38,083 nt of DNA from JBCCDY01 sp039030555 (lineage in GTDB: Bacteria > Bacteroidota > Bacteroidia > Cytophagales > Cyclobacteriaceae). A program made the position numbers and the translations under genes. Positions 17,982 to 26,735 of this stretch are shown piece after piece. The stretch is from assembly GCA_039030555.1 (NCBI GenBank), contig JBCCDY010000033.1, forward strand, positions 1-38,083, in the 5' to 3' direction. The notes beneath the pieces are model-generated. The model did not search any database. It worked only from the letters and a program-made list of their open reading frames with translations, and was not told the origin of the DNA. Every line of letters begins with the position of its first letter. Within the stretch, counting starts at the first letter, position 1.

Positions 17982-18711
17982 CTTTAGCCGGAGCGTATAA
18001 TTTTGCAGTATCCTGTTTTAAGATCTGGGATAATAGATGGTAGAGTGATTTATCGTTTTCGAGCAGCTTAGCGGGGCGTTCAAAGAAATTCTCAATACAA
18101 ACTGCAAAGAATTCATGAAAGTTGATCCATGCATAATCCCGAAAAAATCGATTTTTATCTTCCTGTTTTCTCAATGCCTTAAACATATGATGTAAGTCTT
18201 TTATCAAGCCAGCATTGATGAAATCATATTCATCATTATTGATCGCATTTTCAAGATGGAGGGCATGGGCCATTTCATGAAGTGCCAGATTTACTCCACT
18301 ATCGTGTTCGACATACCCTTTAATGAAATTCTTCCATGAAAGTACGATCAAACCTCCCGGGTGAACTTCGCCCTTATGATACTTTTTAGTTATTGTGGAG
18401 TAATAATCGTCTGGATAGATCAGTATTCTCCAAAAGTGTCTGAAGTAAACAGCCGGGTGGCCGAATGTGATTTGAACTGCCGAAGCTGCGATGAGTACCT
18501 TCATTTCCGATGAAACCACTTTGAATCCTCCTCGGGGAATGAATTGCTTCAATCTTATGAATTTTGCTACTCGCTTAGTAAAAAGCTTCTTTTCCTGCTC
18601 CGGTAACACTTGGTAATAACCAAAGTATTTTTCGAGGATAGCAAGATCTCTACTACCCAAATTTCGGAAAAGAAGGTATCGGTTGAAGAAATCTTTAAAA
18701 ACCAACCTCAC
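17974..18711 (-). CDS. MtfA-like zinc metallopeptidase (M90)
   Basis: About 245 residues. The frame has no ATG before residue 80, so the start must be GTG 18711, or TTG at 18729 or 18705; GTG is chosen here. A zinc-site HEMAH (about residue 160) is preceded by DSGVNLALHE and followed downstream by the third-ligand region near HEFFAVCIENFFERP. In E. coli, MtfA is a peptidase that titrates the Mlc repressor. The Bacteroidota relatives are uncharacterised. It overlaps the end of the TetR gene, so the two are translated together, and it converges on the DinB gene with an 8-base overlap. Confidence 0.82.
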   Translation of the reverse strand: MRLVFKDFFNRYLLFRNLGSRDLAILEKYFGYYQVLPEQEKKLFTKRVAKFIRLKQFIPRGGFKVVSSEMKVLIAASAVQITFGHPAVYFRHFWRILIYPDDYYSTITKKYHKGEVHPGGLIVLSWKNFIKGYVEHDSGVNLALHEMAHALHLENAINNDEYDFINAGLIKDLHHMFKALRKQEDKNRFFRDYAWINFHEFFAVCIENFFERPAKLLENDKSLYHLLSQILKQDTAKLYAPAKAI

Positions 18712-19339
18712 CTTTAATACTAAAATCAACAGAATTCTTTTCGGTAAGGATCCCCCTAAAAATAATGTTCATTACCATATCGAACTTTTCAGCAGTCGAT
18801 TCAGGAATACCGTCTGAAATTCTTTTTGGCAAGTCCTTTAAAAAATCCGGGTTCATAAAGCTTTGAAGTGCAGCCGCATACATGGCGACGATCATTTCCC
18901 TACTGACATGATCAGATACGTAGCCCGCTTTAATACCTTCGTCTATAATTTTGTTAAACCTTAAAAATGAAGCTCTTTTTTTGAAATCGTCAAAGTCTTT
19001 CCAGAGTTCAGGAGCCTGGTCTTGTATATCAGAAAGAAAACGTTCCCTAATTCCGGCTAACTTCAGGACTGTGAATTTTAAAAACTTTTTAACCTTGGTT
19101 GGATAATCCATATTGGGATTCGAAAAGATCTCTTCTACCGATATTCCCAGTCCGATATATAAGTTGTTAAGGACAGTTCTCACCAGATCATACTTGCCGT
19201 CAAAGTACTTATACAGGGTTTTTTTACTCATCCCAAGTTCATCGGCAATTTCAGCCATCTTAACTTTAGAGTAGCCCTGTTCAAAGAACATCTCCCCTGC
19301 TTTACTGAGAATTTTCTGTCTTATCGCCTCGTCTGTCAT
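18695..19339 (-). CDS. TetR/AcrR-family transcription regulator
   Basis: A 214-residue regulator. The N-terminal helix-turn-helix (about residues 8-54) contains FFEQGYSKVKMAEIADELGMSKKTLYKYF cut here into its two helices: AEIADELGMS and KKTLYKYF. The C-terminal ligand-binding domain is not assignable to a known effector. It starts at ATG 19339 behind a well-formed promoter and is followed by the overlapping MtfA-like gene. It diverges from ligA. No clear long palindrome is seen between the two promoters, so autoregulation is possible but not shown. Confidence 0.88.
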   Translation of the reverse strand: MTDEAIRQKILSKAGEMFFEQGYSKVKMAEIADELGMSKKTLYKYFDGKYDLVRTVLNNLYIGLGISVEEIFSNPNMDYPTKVKKFLKFTVLKLAGIRERFLSDIQDQAPELWKDFDDFKKRASFLRFNKIIDEGIKAGYVSDHVSREMIVAMYAAALQSFMNPDFLKDLPKRISDGIPESTAEKFDMVMNIIFRGILTEKNSVDFSIKGEVGF

Positions 19340-19352
19340 AGTTTTGGAAACT

Positions 19353-19383
19353 CAAATATAATATTGGGTTTCTGGTTTACAAA
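19353..19383 (-). promoter_or_regulatory. Bacteroidota promoter for tetR
   Basis: On the minus strand TTTG (19383-19380), exactly 19 bases, then TATATTTG (19360-19353) matches the Bacteroidota consensus in full. The tetR ATG is 14 bases from the -7 box, giving a leader of only a few bases. Confidence 0.78.
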
Positions 19384-19408
19384 AATGTACGCCTCTAATT
19401 CCGAATCT

Positions 19409-19439
19409 TTTGCTCAAGTGACGGCTTTAGTTAGTTTTG
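19409..19439 (+). promoter_or_regulatory. Bacteroidota promoter for the ligA operon
   Basis: TTTG (19409-19412), exactly 19 bases, then TAGTTTTG (19432-19439) matches the Bacteroidota consensus in full. It lies 21 bases before ATG 19461 and overlaps the in-frame TTG at 19437, which argues that the ATG is the real ligA start. Confidence 0.8.
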
Positions 19440-19460
19440 CAAGCTGTACCCATCGAAAAA

Positions 19461-21476
19461 ATGACTACGGAGGAAGCCAAAAGCAAAATTCAAAAACTAT
19501 CTGAAAAAATTGAATACCATAATAGGCTTTACTATCAAGAGAATACTACTGAAATATCAGATTTTGAGTTTGATAAATTACTAGAGCAGCTCCAAAAACT
19601 CGAAGAACAATATCCCGAACTCAAAGACCCAAACTCACCTACGCAAAGAGTTGGTGGAGCGATCACCAAAGACTTTGAAACCGTAAAGCACGAATACCCT
19701 ATGCTTTCTTTAGGAAACACCTATTCCAAAGAAGAGCTTTCCGACTTCGATGAGCGTATAAAAAAGCTGCTAGGCGATGAGCCTTATGAATATTTCTGTG
19801 AACTTAAGTTCGATGGTGTAGCACTGAGTATTCTATATGAAGATGGTGAGTTGCAAAAAGGGGTAACCCGCGGCGATGGTAAGAAGGGCGATAATGTCAC
19901 AAATAATGTAAAAACGATTAGATCTTTACCCCTCAAGCTGAATAGTGATCTCGATAAGAGTAAGGTCAAATTCGAGGTAAGAGGCGAAGTTTTCATGCCG
20001 AAAGAGGTGTTCGCCAATTTGAATAAAGAAAAACAAAAGCAAGGTGAAGCTTTGCTTGCCAACCCAAGAAATACTGCTTCAGGTACCTTGAAGATGCAGG
20101 ATTCAGCAGTGGTAGCCAGCAGAAAACTGGACTGTTATTGTTATTCTTTACTTGGTGATGATTTGAATTTTGCATCTCACGAGGAAGGTATTCTATTTCT
20201 GGAAGAGCTTGGCTTTAACGTTTCAAAAACATATAAAAAGTGCAATGAACTCTCTCAGGTTTATGATTTTATAAACCTATGGGAAAAAAAACGAAATGAG
20301 CTTCCGTTAGAAACGGATGGTGTTGTAGTCAAGGTCAACAAACTCGCACATCAGAAAAAACTAGGTAATACCGCAAAAAGTCCTCGATGGGCCATAGCCT
20401 ATAAGTATAAAGCAGAAAGCGCGAGCACCCGATTATTGGATGTACAATACCAGGTGGGCAGAACGGGTGCTGTCACTCCTGTTGCCATTCTGGAACCTGT
20501 ACTTTTAGCGGGTACCACCGTTAAAAGAGCTTCATTACATAATGCAAACGAAATTGAACGCCTTGACCTTCACATTAATGACTATGTTTTTGTAGAAAAA
20601 GGCGGAGAGATTATTCCAAAAATAACTGGGGTAGACCTCAATCTTCGGGATAACGATACCCATAAATTCCAATACCCTCAGGTTTGTCCGGTATGCAGTA
20701 CGAGCCTGGAAAGAAAGGAAGGTGAAGCTGTTCATTATTGCCCAAATCAGGATGGTTGCGCTCCCCAGATCACCGGAAGAATTGAGCACTTTATTCATAG
20801 AAATGCAATGAATATTGACTCTATGGGCGAGCAGACCGTAAAATTGCTTTACGAAAATGATTTGGCAAGGACTCCTGCGGATCTTTATAAACTGACTTAC
20901 GATGATGTATTTCAATTAGAAGGCTTTAAGGATCTTTCTACCAGAAATATGCTGGAAGGTATTGAAAATTCTAAATCCATTCCGTTCGAAATAGTCCTTT
21001 TTGCTTTAGGAATTAGGTATGTTGGTAAAACAGTAGCTGAAAAACTGGCTTTTCATTTTAAAAACATTGACAAACTGATGGTTGCCACTTTTGATGAGCT
21101 CATAGAAGTTCCGGAGATCGGTGATCGGATCGCTGAGAGTGTACAAGATTATTTTTCCATCGATAAGAACAAAAAGCTCATTGAAGAACTCAAGAGCTAT
21201 GGACTCCAATTCCATATTAACGAATCGCAAATCAATAATTCGGGAAGCTTAGAAGGTAAGTCATTTGTGATCTCAGGAGTTTTTGAAAGCTATGGCCGCG
21301 ATGAGCTAAAAACTATAATTAAATCCAATGGCGGTAAAATAGTTTCCAGTATTTCTGGAAAACTAGATTATCTTGTGGCGGGAGAGAACATGGGACCTGC
21401 GAAAAAGAAAAAGGCAGAGTCTTTAGATATTACCATATTGGACGAAAGTCAATTTAAAGAACTACTGAACGGATGA
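19461..21476 (+). CDS. ligA: NAD+-dependent DNA ligase
   Basis: About 671 residues from ATG 19461. The enzyme seals nicks with NAD+ during replication and repair. Visible parts are the N-terminal Ia domain, the adenylation motif KFDGVA (Lys at about 116), the OB fold, a zinc finger with four cysteines (CPVC, then C-x4-C around HYCPNQDGC), the helix-hairpin-helix region and a C-terminal BRCT domain (about residue 590 on). It is the first gene of an operon with the DUF6913 gene and dapA; the next gene overlaps by ATGA. Confidence 0.96.
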   Translation: MTTEEAKSKIQKLSEKIEYHNRLYYQENTTEISDFEFDKLLEQLQKLEEQYPELKDPNSPTQRVGGAITKDFETVKHEYPMLSLGNTYSKEELSDFDERIKKLLGDEPYEYFCELKFDGVALSILYEDGELQKGVTRGDGKKGDNVTNNVKTIRSLPLKLNSDLDKSKVKFEVRGEVFMPKEVFANLNKEKQKQGEALLANPRNTASGTLKMQDSAVVASRKLDCYCYSLLGDDLNFASHEEGILFLEELGFNVSKTYKKCNELSQVYDFINLWEKKRNELPLETDGVVVKVNKLAHQKKLGNTAKSPRWAIAYKYKAESASTRLLDVQYQVGRTGAVTPVAILEPVLLAGTTVKRASLHNANEIERLDLHINDYVFVEKGGEIIPKITGVDLNLRDNDTHKFQYPQVCPVCSTSLERKEGEAVHYCPNQDGCAPQITGRIEHFIHRNAMNIDSMGEQTVKLLYENDLARTPADLYKLTYDDVFQLEGFKDLSTRNMLEGIENSKSIPFEIVLFALGIRYVGKTVAEKLAFHFKNIDKLMVATFDELIEVPEIGDRIAESVQDYFSIDKNKKLIEELKSYGLQFHINESQINNSGSLEGKSFVISGVFESYGRDELKTIIKSNGGKIVSSISGKLDYLVAGENMGPAKKKKAESLDITILDESQFKELLNG

Positions 21477-22006
21477 TCGAGGGCATTGGAAGAAGATTTT
21501 TACCTTGGCAGCTGGCTAAAACATTGAAACAGAACCAGCCGCCCAGAGAAAATATAGATTTCCAGATAGCTAAAGAAATAGGTATACTCTTCAGTTCTGA
21601 AAGTAATGCAAAAACAGAGCTGATTGAAAAGTTTGCTGAAAGTCTTAGATCACAAGGAAAGAAAGTTCATATGATGGCTTTTGTGGATAAGAACTCCGAT
21701 ATACCTTCGGGTGGGCTCGATTTCTTTAGTTATAAAGACATTTCCCTATTAGGCTCTCTTAAAAACGAAAAAGCGATTCAGTTTGCCAAAAAGGATTTCG
21801 ACTTTCTTTTCTGTTTTGACCAACACCCTAGCATTTTAATCGAACAGGTCTTGGCAATGAGCAAAGCCCATTTTAGGGTGGGCTATTATCAATCGGAAGA
21901 AAAACGGGACTTTTTCGAACTCATGGTCAAATTACCGAAGAAGTCTGGTGATCATGGTATGATTAGGGAAATGGAATATTTTACTAAGTATTTGATTAAG
22001 AAATGA
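21473..22006 (+). CDS. DUF6913-like conserved protein
   Basis: A 177-residue soluble protein, conserved in Bacteroidota and commonly placed between ligA and dapA. Visible blocks are EIGILFSSES near residue 40 and DFLFCFDQHPS near 110, suggesting an alpha/beta fold. The function is unknown. It overlaps ligA and dapA by 4 bases each (ATGA), so all three are tightly coupled in translation. Confidence 0.82.
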   Translation: MIEGIGRRFLPWQLAKTLKQNQPPRENIDFQIAKEIGILFSSESNAKTELIEKFAESLRSQGKKVHMMAFVDKNSDIPSGGLDFFSYKDISLLGSLKNEKAIQFAKKDFDFLFCFDQHPSILIEQVLAMSKAHFRVGYYQSEEKRDFFELMVKLPKKSGDHGMIREMEYFTKYLIKK

Positions 22007-22881
22007 GCATAAAACTAAGAGGTACTGCACCTGCATTGATCACCCCAATGGACGAGAAACTAGCTGTAGATTTCGAAGCACTAAAAAATATGATCGATTT
22101 CAACATTCACAGTGGGGTAAATTATCTGGTGATGTTGGGTACTACCGGCGAATCGGCAACTTGTTCAGAGAAAGAGAAAGTACAGATTCTGGAAACTACG
22201 AAAGAACATATAAATGGTAGGGTTCCGGTCGTACTGGGCCTGGGAGGAAATTGCACAAATATTACCCTCGACGCTTTCCCAAACTATAATTTTGAGGGTG
22301 TAAGTGCTATTCTTTCAGTGAGTCCATATTACAATAAACCTAGTCAGGAAGGAATATATTGGCACTACATCAGCATAGCTGACAAATCACCAGTACCATT
22401 AATTATTTATAATGTTCCCGGTAGAACTGGCTCAAACATAACGGCAGAAACTACTTTGAAACTGGCTGAGCATCCCAATATTATAGCGATTAAAGAGGCT
22501 TCCGGTGACCTTGTTCAGTGTATGGAGATTATAAAGAATAAGCCAGAGAACTTCAGTCTCATTTCAGGCGATGACCTATTAGCTGTTCCGATGATTAGCA
22601 TTGGTGCAGAAGGTGTAATCTCTGTTTTGACCAATGCTTTTCCGAAAGAATTTTCTTCCATGATTAAGCATGCATTAGAAGGTAATTTTGAAAAAGCCAC
22701 AGAAATTCTGGTGAAGTTCTTATCTATAAACAACCTGATGTACGAAGAAAGTAACCCTGTTGGCGTTAAACATGCATTAAAGATCTTAAGAAAGTGCGAT
22801 CACCATGTTAGACAGCCCTTGGTACCAGCTTCTGAAAACTTACAACAGAGAATACTTAAATCCATATCAGCCTTCAAATAA
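22003..22881 (+). CDS. dapA: 4-hydroxy-tetrahydrodipicolinate synthase
   Basis: A 292-residue TIM-barrel aldolase that condenses pyruvate with aspartate semialdehyde, the first committed step to lysine and diaminopimelate. Key residues are visible: the Schiff-base K164 (IIAIKEAS), Y136 and R141 (IIYNVPGRTG), the GTTGES motif and Y110. It is the last gene of the ligA operon. A 6-bp stem (CTTAAC/GTTAAG) at 22905-22928 follows it, without a clear T-run. Confidence 0.96.
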   Translation: MSIKLRGTAPALITPMDEKLAVDFEALKNMIDFNIHSGVNYLVMLGTTGESATCSEKEKVQILETTKEHINGRVPVVLGLGGNCTNITLDAFPNYNFEGVSAILSVSPYYNKPSQEGIYWHYISIADKSPVPLIIYNVPGRTGSNITAETTLKLAEHPNIIAIKEASGDLVQCMEIIKNKPENFSLISGDDLLAVPMISIGAEGVISVLTNAFPKEFSSMIKHALEGNFEKATEILVKFLSINNLMYEESNPVGVKHALKILRKCDHHVRQPLVPASENLQQRILKSISAFK

Positions 22882-22935
22882 GCTTCGTAAAGCAGTAGCA
22901 ATGTCTTAACTTTTGCTTCTTAGTTAAGATGAAAC

Positions 22936-24858
22936 TTGGAAAGCGAAACTAACATACTTCCGGAGGGCTTACTCAGAAAATACTGGGGATACGATCAGTT
23001 CCGGTATCCTCAAAAGGAAATTATTCAATCTGTATTGGATAATAAGGATACCTTGGCCCTTCTTCCCACCGGTGGAGGAAAATCAATTTGCTTTCAGATT
23101 CCTGCTTTAGCAAAAGAAGGGATATGCATTGTGATTTCCCCTCTAATTGCTCTAATGAAAGATCAGGTCGAGCAGCTTTCCAAAAGAGGTATAAAAGCAT
23201 CTGCTATTTTCTCTGGAATGACGAAAAGACAAATTGATATCACACTGGATAACTGTATTTATGGTGATCACAAGTTTTTATATGTTTCTCCTGAACGTTT
23301 GAAAACCGACCTTTTCAAAGAGCGTTCAAAAAAAATGAACATCAACCTGATAGCCATAGATGAAGCTCATTGCATCTCTCAATGGGGTTACGATTTTCGT
23401 CCGGCTTATTTAGAAATTCGTGGTTTTACAGAAACTTTGGCCGATGTTCCACAGATTGCCTTGACGGCTTCGGCAACTCCCAGAGTAGAACAGGATATTC
23501 TGGAGAAGCTTGAATTATCTGATACGAGCACTTTCAGAAAAAGCTTCGCAAGGGAAAACCTTACCTATTCCGTTTTTGAACTTGAAAACAAGGAATCAAA
23601 ACTTTTGGATATCCTGAATAAGGTGCCCGGAAGTGCTATTGTATATGTCAGGTCACGAAATAAGACAAAAACAATAAGTGAATTTCTAAACAAAAACCGC
23701 ATATCCTCAGCCTATTATCATGGAGGCTTAGGATATGATGAACGTAATCGAAAGCAAGAGCTGTGGATCTCGTCCAAATTCAGGGTAATGGTGGCAACCA
23801 ATGCTTTTGGAATGGGGATAGATAAGCCAAATGTTAGATCGGTTGTTCATCTGGACATACCTCCCGATATCGAATCATACTACCAGGAAGCTGGAAGGGG
23901 AGGTCGTGATGGGCATCGCGCGTATGCTGTTATGCTGTACCATCAGAGCGATATCGACGACCTTAAAAACAAAATTGAGCAATCAAACCCATCTATTGAA
24001 GAAGTAAAACCTGTTTATCAGTCGATTTCCAATTATCTAAAAATAGCGGTTGGAAGTGCCTTTATGGCTAGTTATGATATAAATCTCGATGATCTTGTAA
24101 AAAACTTCAAGCTTGAGAAGAAATCGGTGTTTTACCGCATTAAAGCATTGCAGACGATGGGGTTGATCGAGTTGAATGAAAGTTTTTTCACCAATTCCCA
24201 AATTACCTTTCTTGTAAAAAATGAAGACGTTTATCGTTTCGAAATAGAGCATAAAGAATTCGAAGGTATTCTAAAATGCATACTCAGGCTTTACGGTGGT
24301 GAAGTTTACCAAAGCTATGTAAACATTCAGGAAAGTGATGTTTCAAGATTATTGAAAATATCTGTTTCTGAAGTCTGTAAAAAGCTTCGGAAGTTAAAAG
24401 AGTTCTCCATACTTGATTATCAGGAAAAGAGCGATCTGCCAAAAATCACCTTTTTAACGCCACGTCTGAACGCCAATGATTTAGAAAAAGAGTCGTCCAT
24501 TTTAAAGGAAAGAAGAACGGTAAATCTCGAAAAAGCAGATCCTTTGATCAAGTACCTCAAGACCGACTCTGTGTGCAGGACACGTCAACTTGTCTCCTAT
24601 TTTGGAGAAGAAATGAAGATTGATTGTGGCTATTGTGATTACTGTCTTAAAAATAGAAGCACTTATAATGAAGAGGTTTCTAAAATTGTAGGGGAAACCT
24701 TACTTAATACACTCGAAGAAGGTCCATTCACCTTGGAGCGAATTTATTTAACCCTTCGGAGTTTTAAAAAAGATATGATCAACTCGGTTATTCGTGTTTT
24801 ATTGGATCAAGGAAAGATCAGGTATAAAGAAAATGACATCATTGAAAAGGTGGATTAA
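22936..24858 (+). CDS. recQ: RecQ-family ATP-dependent DNA helicase
   Basis: A 640-residue superfamily 2 3'-5' helicase for recombination and fork repair. Motifs are Walker A LLPTGGGKS, DEAH followed by CISQWGYDFRP, motif III TASATPRV, YYQEAGRGGRDG (motif VI), and a RecQ zinc site in the last 110 residues with CGYCDYC. No HRDC domain is evident. The start is unusual: an in-frame TGA lies six bases upstream and no ATG stands near the N-terminal blocks, so TTG 22936 is the best start. It converges on the HNH gene with a 9-base gap. Confidence 0.93.
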   Translation: MESETNILPEGLLRKYWGYDQFRYPQKEIIQSVLDNKDTLALLPTGGGKSICFQIPALAKEGICIVISPLIALMKDQVEQLSKRGIKASAIFSGMTKRQIDITLDNCIYGDHKFLYVSPERLKTDLFKERSKKMNINLIAIDEAHCISQWGYDFRPAYLEIRGFTETLADVPQIALTASATPRVEQDILEKLELSDTSTFRKSFARENLTYSVFELENKESKLLDILNKVPGSAIVYVRSRNKTKTISEFLNKNRISSAYYHGGLGYDERNRKQELWISSKFRVMVATNAFGMGIDKPNVRSVVHLDIPPDIESYYQEAGRGGRDGHRAYAVMLYHQSDIDDLKNKIEQSNPSIEEVKPVYQSISNYLKIAVGSAFMASYDINLDDLVKNFKLEKKSVFYRIKALQTMGLIELNESFFTNSQITFLVKNEDVYRFEIEHKEFEGILKCILRLYGGEVYQSYVNIQESDVSRLLKISVSEVCKKLRKLKEFSILDYQEKSDLPKITFLTPRLNANDLEKESSILKERRTVNLEKADPLIKYLKTDSVCRTRQLVSYFGEEMKIDCGYCDYCLKNRSTYNEEVSKIVGETLLNTLEEGPFTLERIYLTLRSFKKDMINSVIRVLLDQGKIRYKENDIIEKVD

Positions 24859-24867
24859 CAACGATTG

Positions 24868-25401
24868 CTAAACCTCAATATTATTCCAATTTTTCCGCAA
24901 AAGAATCCTTCTAATCTGAGTTGCTGATACCTTGAACCTTCTTGCCAATTCAGCCTTACTCCTACCTTCTTCCACCAATCTGAAAATTTCCTTTACATCG
25001 TCCGGAGTAATCTTATACCCATGCTTTCTCCCTTTATGCACCACTTTTGGGTTGTTTTTTTGATGCAACAAATGTTCATGCCGATTAGCCCATCTGAGAT
25101 TTTCTACTTGATTATTCTCCTTATCATGATCTACATGAATAACTACATTTTGAGTTTCGCAGCCTCTATTTAAAAACGTTTCAGCAATGACCTTATGCAA
25201 ATACTTAATCGCTCTTTTTCCATTCTTAAGTTTAATGTAAAATGTAGGATAACCAGTAACTCTACTGGTCTTTATAATTCTAAACTCATTAGTTTGAGAG
25301 TCGAATTTTCTTAGCTTTCCTTGATTTGAGAGTTCAAATTTTTCTTTAGTGAGTGTTTCACCTAAAAAAGCCTCCTTCCAAATTTCTCTTTTATCAGACA
25401 T
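24868..25401 (-). CDS. NUMOD4-HNH endonuclease, stand-alone
   Basis: A 177-residue protein built like homing-type endonucleases. An N-terminal NUMOD4-like block (EIWKEAF, then FELSNQGKLRKFD) is followed by an HNH_3 core with VIHVDHDKENNQVENLRWA (H at about 110) and a C-terminal helix-turn-helix (SKAELARRFKVSATQIRRIL). It is free-standing between recQ and the DUF2064 gene, not in an intron or intein. It may cut a specific site in phage or rival DNA or act on nucleic acid in another way; the target is unknown. Its start is ATG 25401. Confidence 0.88.
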   Translation of the reverse strand: MSDKREIWKEAFLGETLTKEKFELSNQGKLRKFDSQTNEFRIIKTSRVTGYPTFYIKLKNGKRAIKYLHKVIAETFLNRGCETQNVVIHVDHDKENNQVENLRWANRHEHLLHQKNNPKVVHKGRKHGYKITPDDVKEIFRLVEEGRSKAELARRFKVSATQIRRILLRKNWNNIEV

Positions 25402-25499
25402 GACAGATTAAAAAATATACTACGCTTCAAAATAGTCTCTAAAGTTGATTTCAAACGATTGAAATAATATGGTATTTCATCAAAACCTTACACATGAAA

Positions 25500-25515
25500 G
25501 ATTTTTTAAAAAATC
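25500..25515. repeat. 16-bp perfect AT-rich palindrome in the HNH-DUF2064 gap
   Basis: GATTTTTTAAAAAATC reads the same on both strands. It could be an operator or the remains of a terminator for either flanking direction. The 189-bp gap holds nothing else clear; a near -7 box (TAGATTTA) lies just before the DUF2064 start. Confidence 0.45.
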
Positions 25516-25590
25516 GAACTTTGTCGTGAAGCCGATACTCCTCTAGCTAAGACATTATGCATATTGTACTTTATTAATTAGATTTAATAA

Positions 25591-26283
25591 ATGCGAATGC
25601 GAAAAGGCACGGCTGTTTTACTTTTTACCCGGACTCCTAAGGAAGAGGCTATAGCCAGACCTTATCATCGTTCTTTGGGTTTGAAATTAGTCAAAAGACT
25701 GATTGGTCGTGCAAAACTTCGTTTGAAAGAATCAGGTTTTGATTCTTTCGTCCTAGATTCAAATAACCAGTACGGAGATACATTTGGGGAGCGTTTGTCG
25801 AATGCTTTTCATGATATTTTTGAATCAGGCTATGATAGAGTAATAGCCATTGGCAATGACGCACCTACCCTCACGTCTCAAGACATTGCTAAAGCAGATT
25901 CGCATCTTAATAAGGAAAGCTTAGTGATTGGTCCTTCCAGTAATGGAGGGGTTTATCTGTTGGGACTCCATAAAAGTGCTTTCGATGAAGATCTTTTTAT
26001 CAAACTTCCCTGGCAAACACCAGATTTAGTACGAGAAATTCGTGGAAATTATGCCTCCGCATTGAAACTGAAAGGATCTGAGTTAGATCTAAAATTTGAG
26101 GTTGAAGATTATGATTCGCTGGGCTCTTATATCTCCATTTCTTCTGTTTGTGACTCATTAGCCAAATGGGCTCAATCCATCCTTTCATCAATCGTAAGAT
26201 ATACCCTAACTATTTTTAGTAGTACTTATCACAGGCGATTTTCGCTATACTGCGGGTTGCGCGCTCCTCCACTTCACTTTTAA
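25591..26283 (+). CDS. DUF2064/TIGR04282-type glycosyltransferase-like protein
   Basis: A 230-residue GT-A-fold nucleotidyl/glycosyl transferase-like protein of the DUF2064 group. Signature segments are AVLLFTRTPKEE, IAIGNDAPTLTSQDI (the D-x-P site) and VIGPSSNGGVYLLGL. The C-terminus ends in a CGLRAPP-like tail. Members of this group are commonly annotated as arsenosugar-biosynthesis glycosyltransferases, and the arsS/arsM genes follow, so a part in adding the sugar to methylated arsenic is likely by context. The 3' end overlaps the left arm of a large inverted repeat in the leader of the next genes. Confidence 0.82.
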   Translation: MRMRKGTAVLLFTRTPKEEAIARPYHRSLGLKLVKRLIGRAKLRLKESGFDSFVLDSNNQYGDTFGERLSNAFHDIFESGYDRVIAIGNDAPTLTSQDIAKADSHLNKESLVIGPSSNGGVYLLGLHKSAFDEDLFIKLPWQTPDLVREIRGNYASALKLKGSELDLKFEVEDYDSLGSYISISSVCDSLAKWAQSILSSIVRYTLTIFSSTYHRRFSLYCGLRAPPLHF

Positions 26284-26371
26284 TTTTCTTCATTAACAAT
26301 ACTTACGGTTCACTTAACCGCAGGTAGCTTCCGGTTTGCATTTCAAAAGGGTGTGGAAAGGGAGCGGGCAA
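26257..26371 (+). ncRNA. candidate structured leader of the arsenosugar genes
   Basis: Arms at 26257-26283 and 26341-26371 form an imperfect long stem (core GCGCTCC-CCAC against GTGG-GGAGCGGGC). Inside are CGGTT (26306-26310), AACCG (26316-26320) and CGGTT (26332-26336), so AACCG can pair with either neighbour, giving two exclusive hairpins. It ends 28 bases before the AhpD-like gene. The shape suggests a regulatory leader, but no known riboswitch motif is recognised. Confidence 0.4.
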
Positions 26372-26399
26372 TCTATTTTAATAACGAATAAAGACTTAG

Positions 26400-26735
26400 A
26401 TGAAAAAAACATATTATGATCCTGCCGACTTGAAAAAGTTTGGTGACATCACTGAATATCAGAAAAAAATGGGGGATAAATTCTTCGATTACTATGAGGA
26501 AGTATTTAAAGAAGGTGCTCTGACAGCCAGAGAAAAATCACTGATTGCACTCGCTGTATCCCACGCTATTCAGTGCCCTTATTGTATTGACGCTTACACC
26601 AGTGGGTCGTTGGAAAAAGGAGCAGATGAGGAGCAAATGATGGAAGCCGTCCATGTAGCTGCAGCTATTCGAGGGGGTGCAACTCTAGTACACGGTGTTC
26701 AAATGATGAACCAGGTCGACGAAAAACTGATGTAA
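26400..26735 (+). CDS. arsenosugar biosynthesis-associated AhpD/CMD-like protein
   Basis: A 111-residue carboxymuconolactone decarboxylase/AhpD-like protein. The redox C59-x2-C62 (CPYCIDAYT) follows LAVSHAIQ, as in alkylhydroperoxidase-like members. Proteins of this type lie next to arsS and arsM in many bacteria and are annotated as arsenosugar-biosynthesis-associated peroxidase-like; a redox or thiol role with arsenic intermediates is inferred, not shown. Its stop overlaps the arsS start (TAATGG), so the two are coupled. Confidence 0.9.
   Translation: MKKTYYDPADLKKFGDITEYQKKMGDKFFDYYEEVFKEGALTAREKSLIALAVSHAIQCPYCIDAYTSGSLEKGADEEQMMEAVHVAAAIRGGATLVHGVQMMNQVDEKLM

Noticed and set aside
26216..26293. 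25-codon minus-strand ORF (starting MKKIKSEVEE) in the leader of the arsenosugar genes
   Set aside because: It overlaps the end of the DUF2064 gene in antisense, has no recognisable promoter, and its sequence is explained by the arms of the inverted repeat.
26257..26399. Known riboswitch (cobalamin or SAM class) in the arsenosugar leader
   Set aside because: The conserved boxes of these classes are not found; only the generic stem structure is supported.
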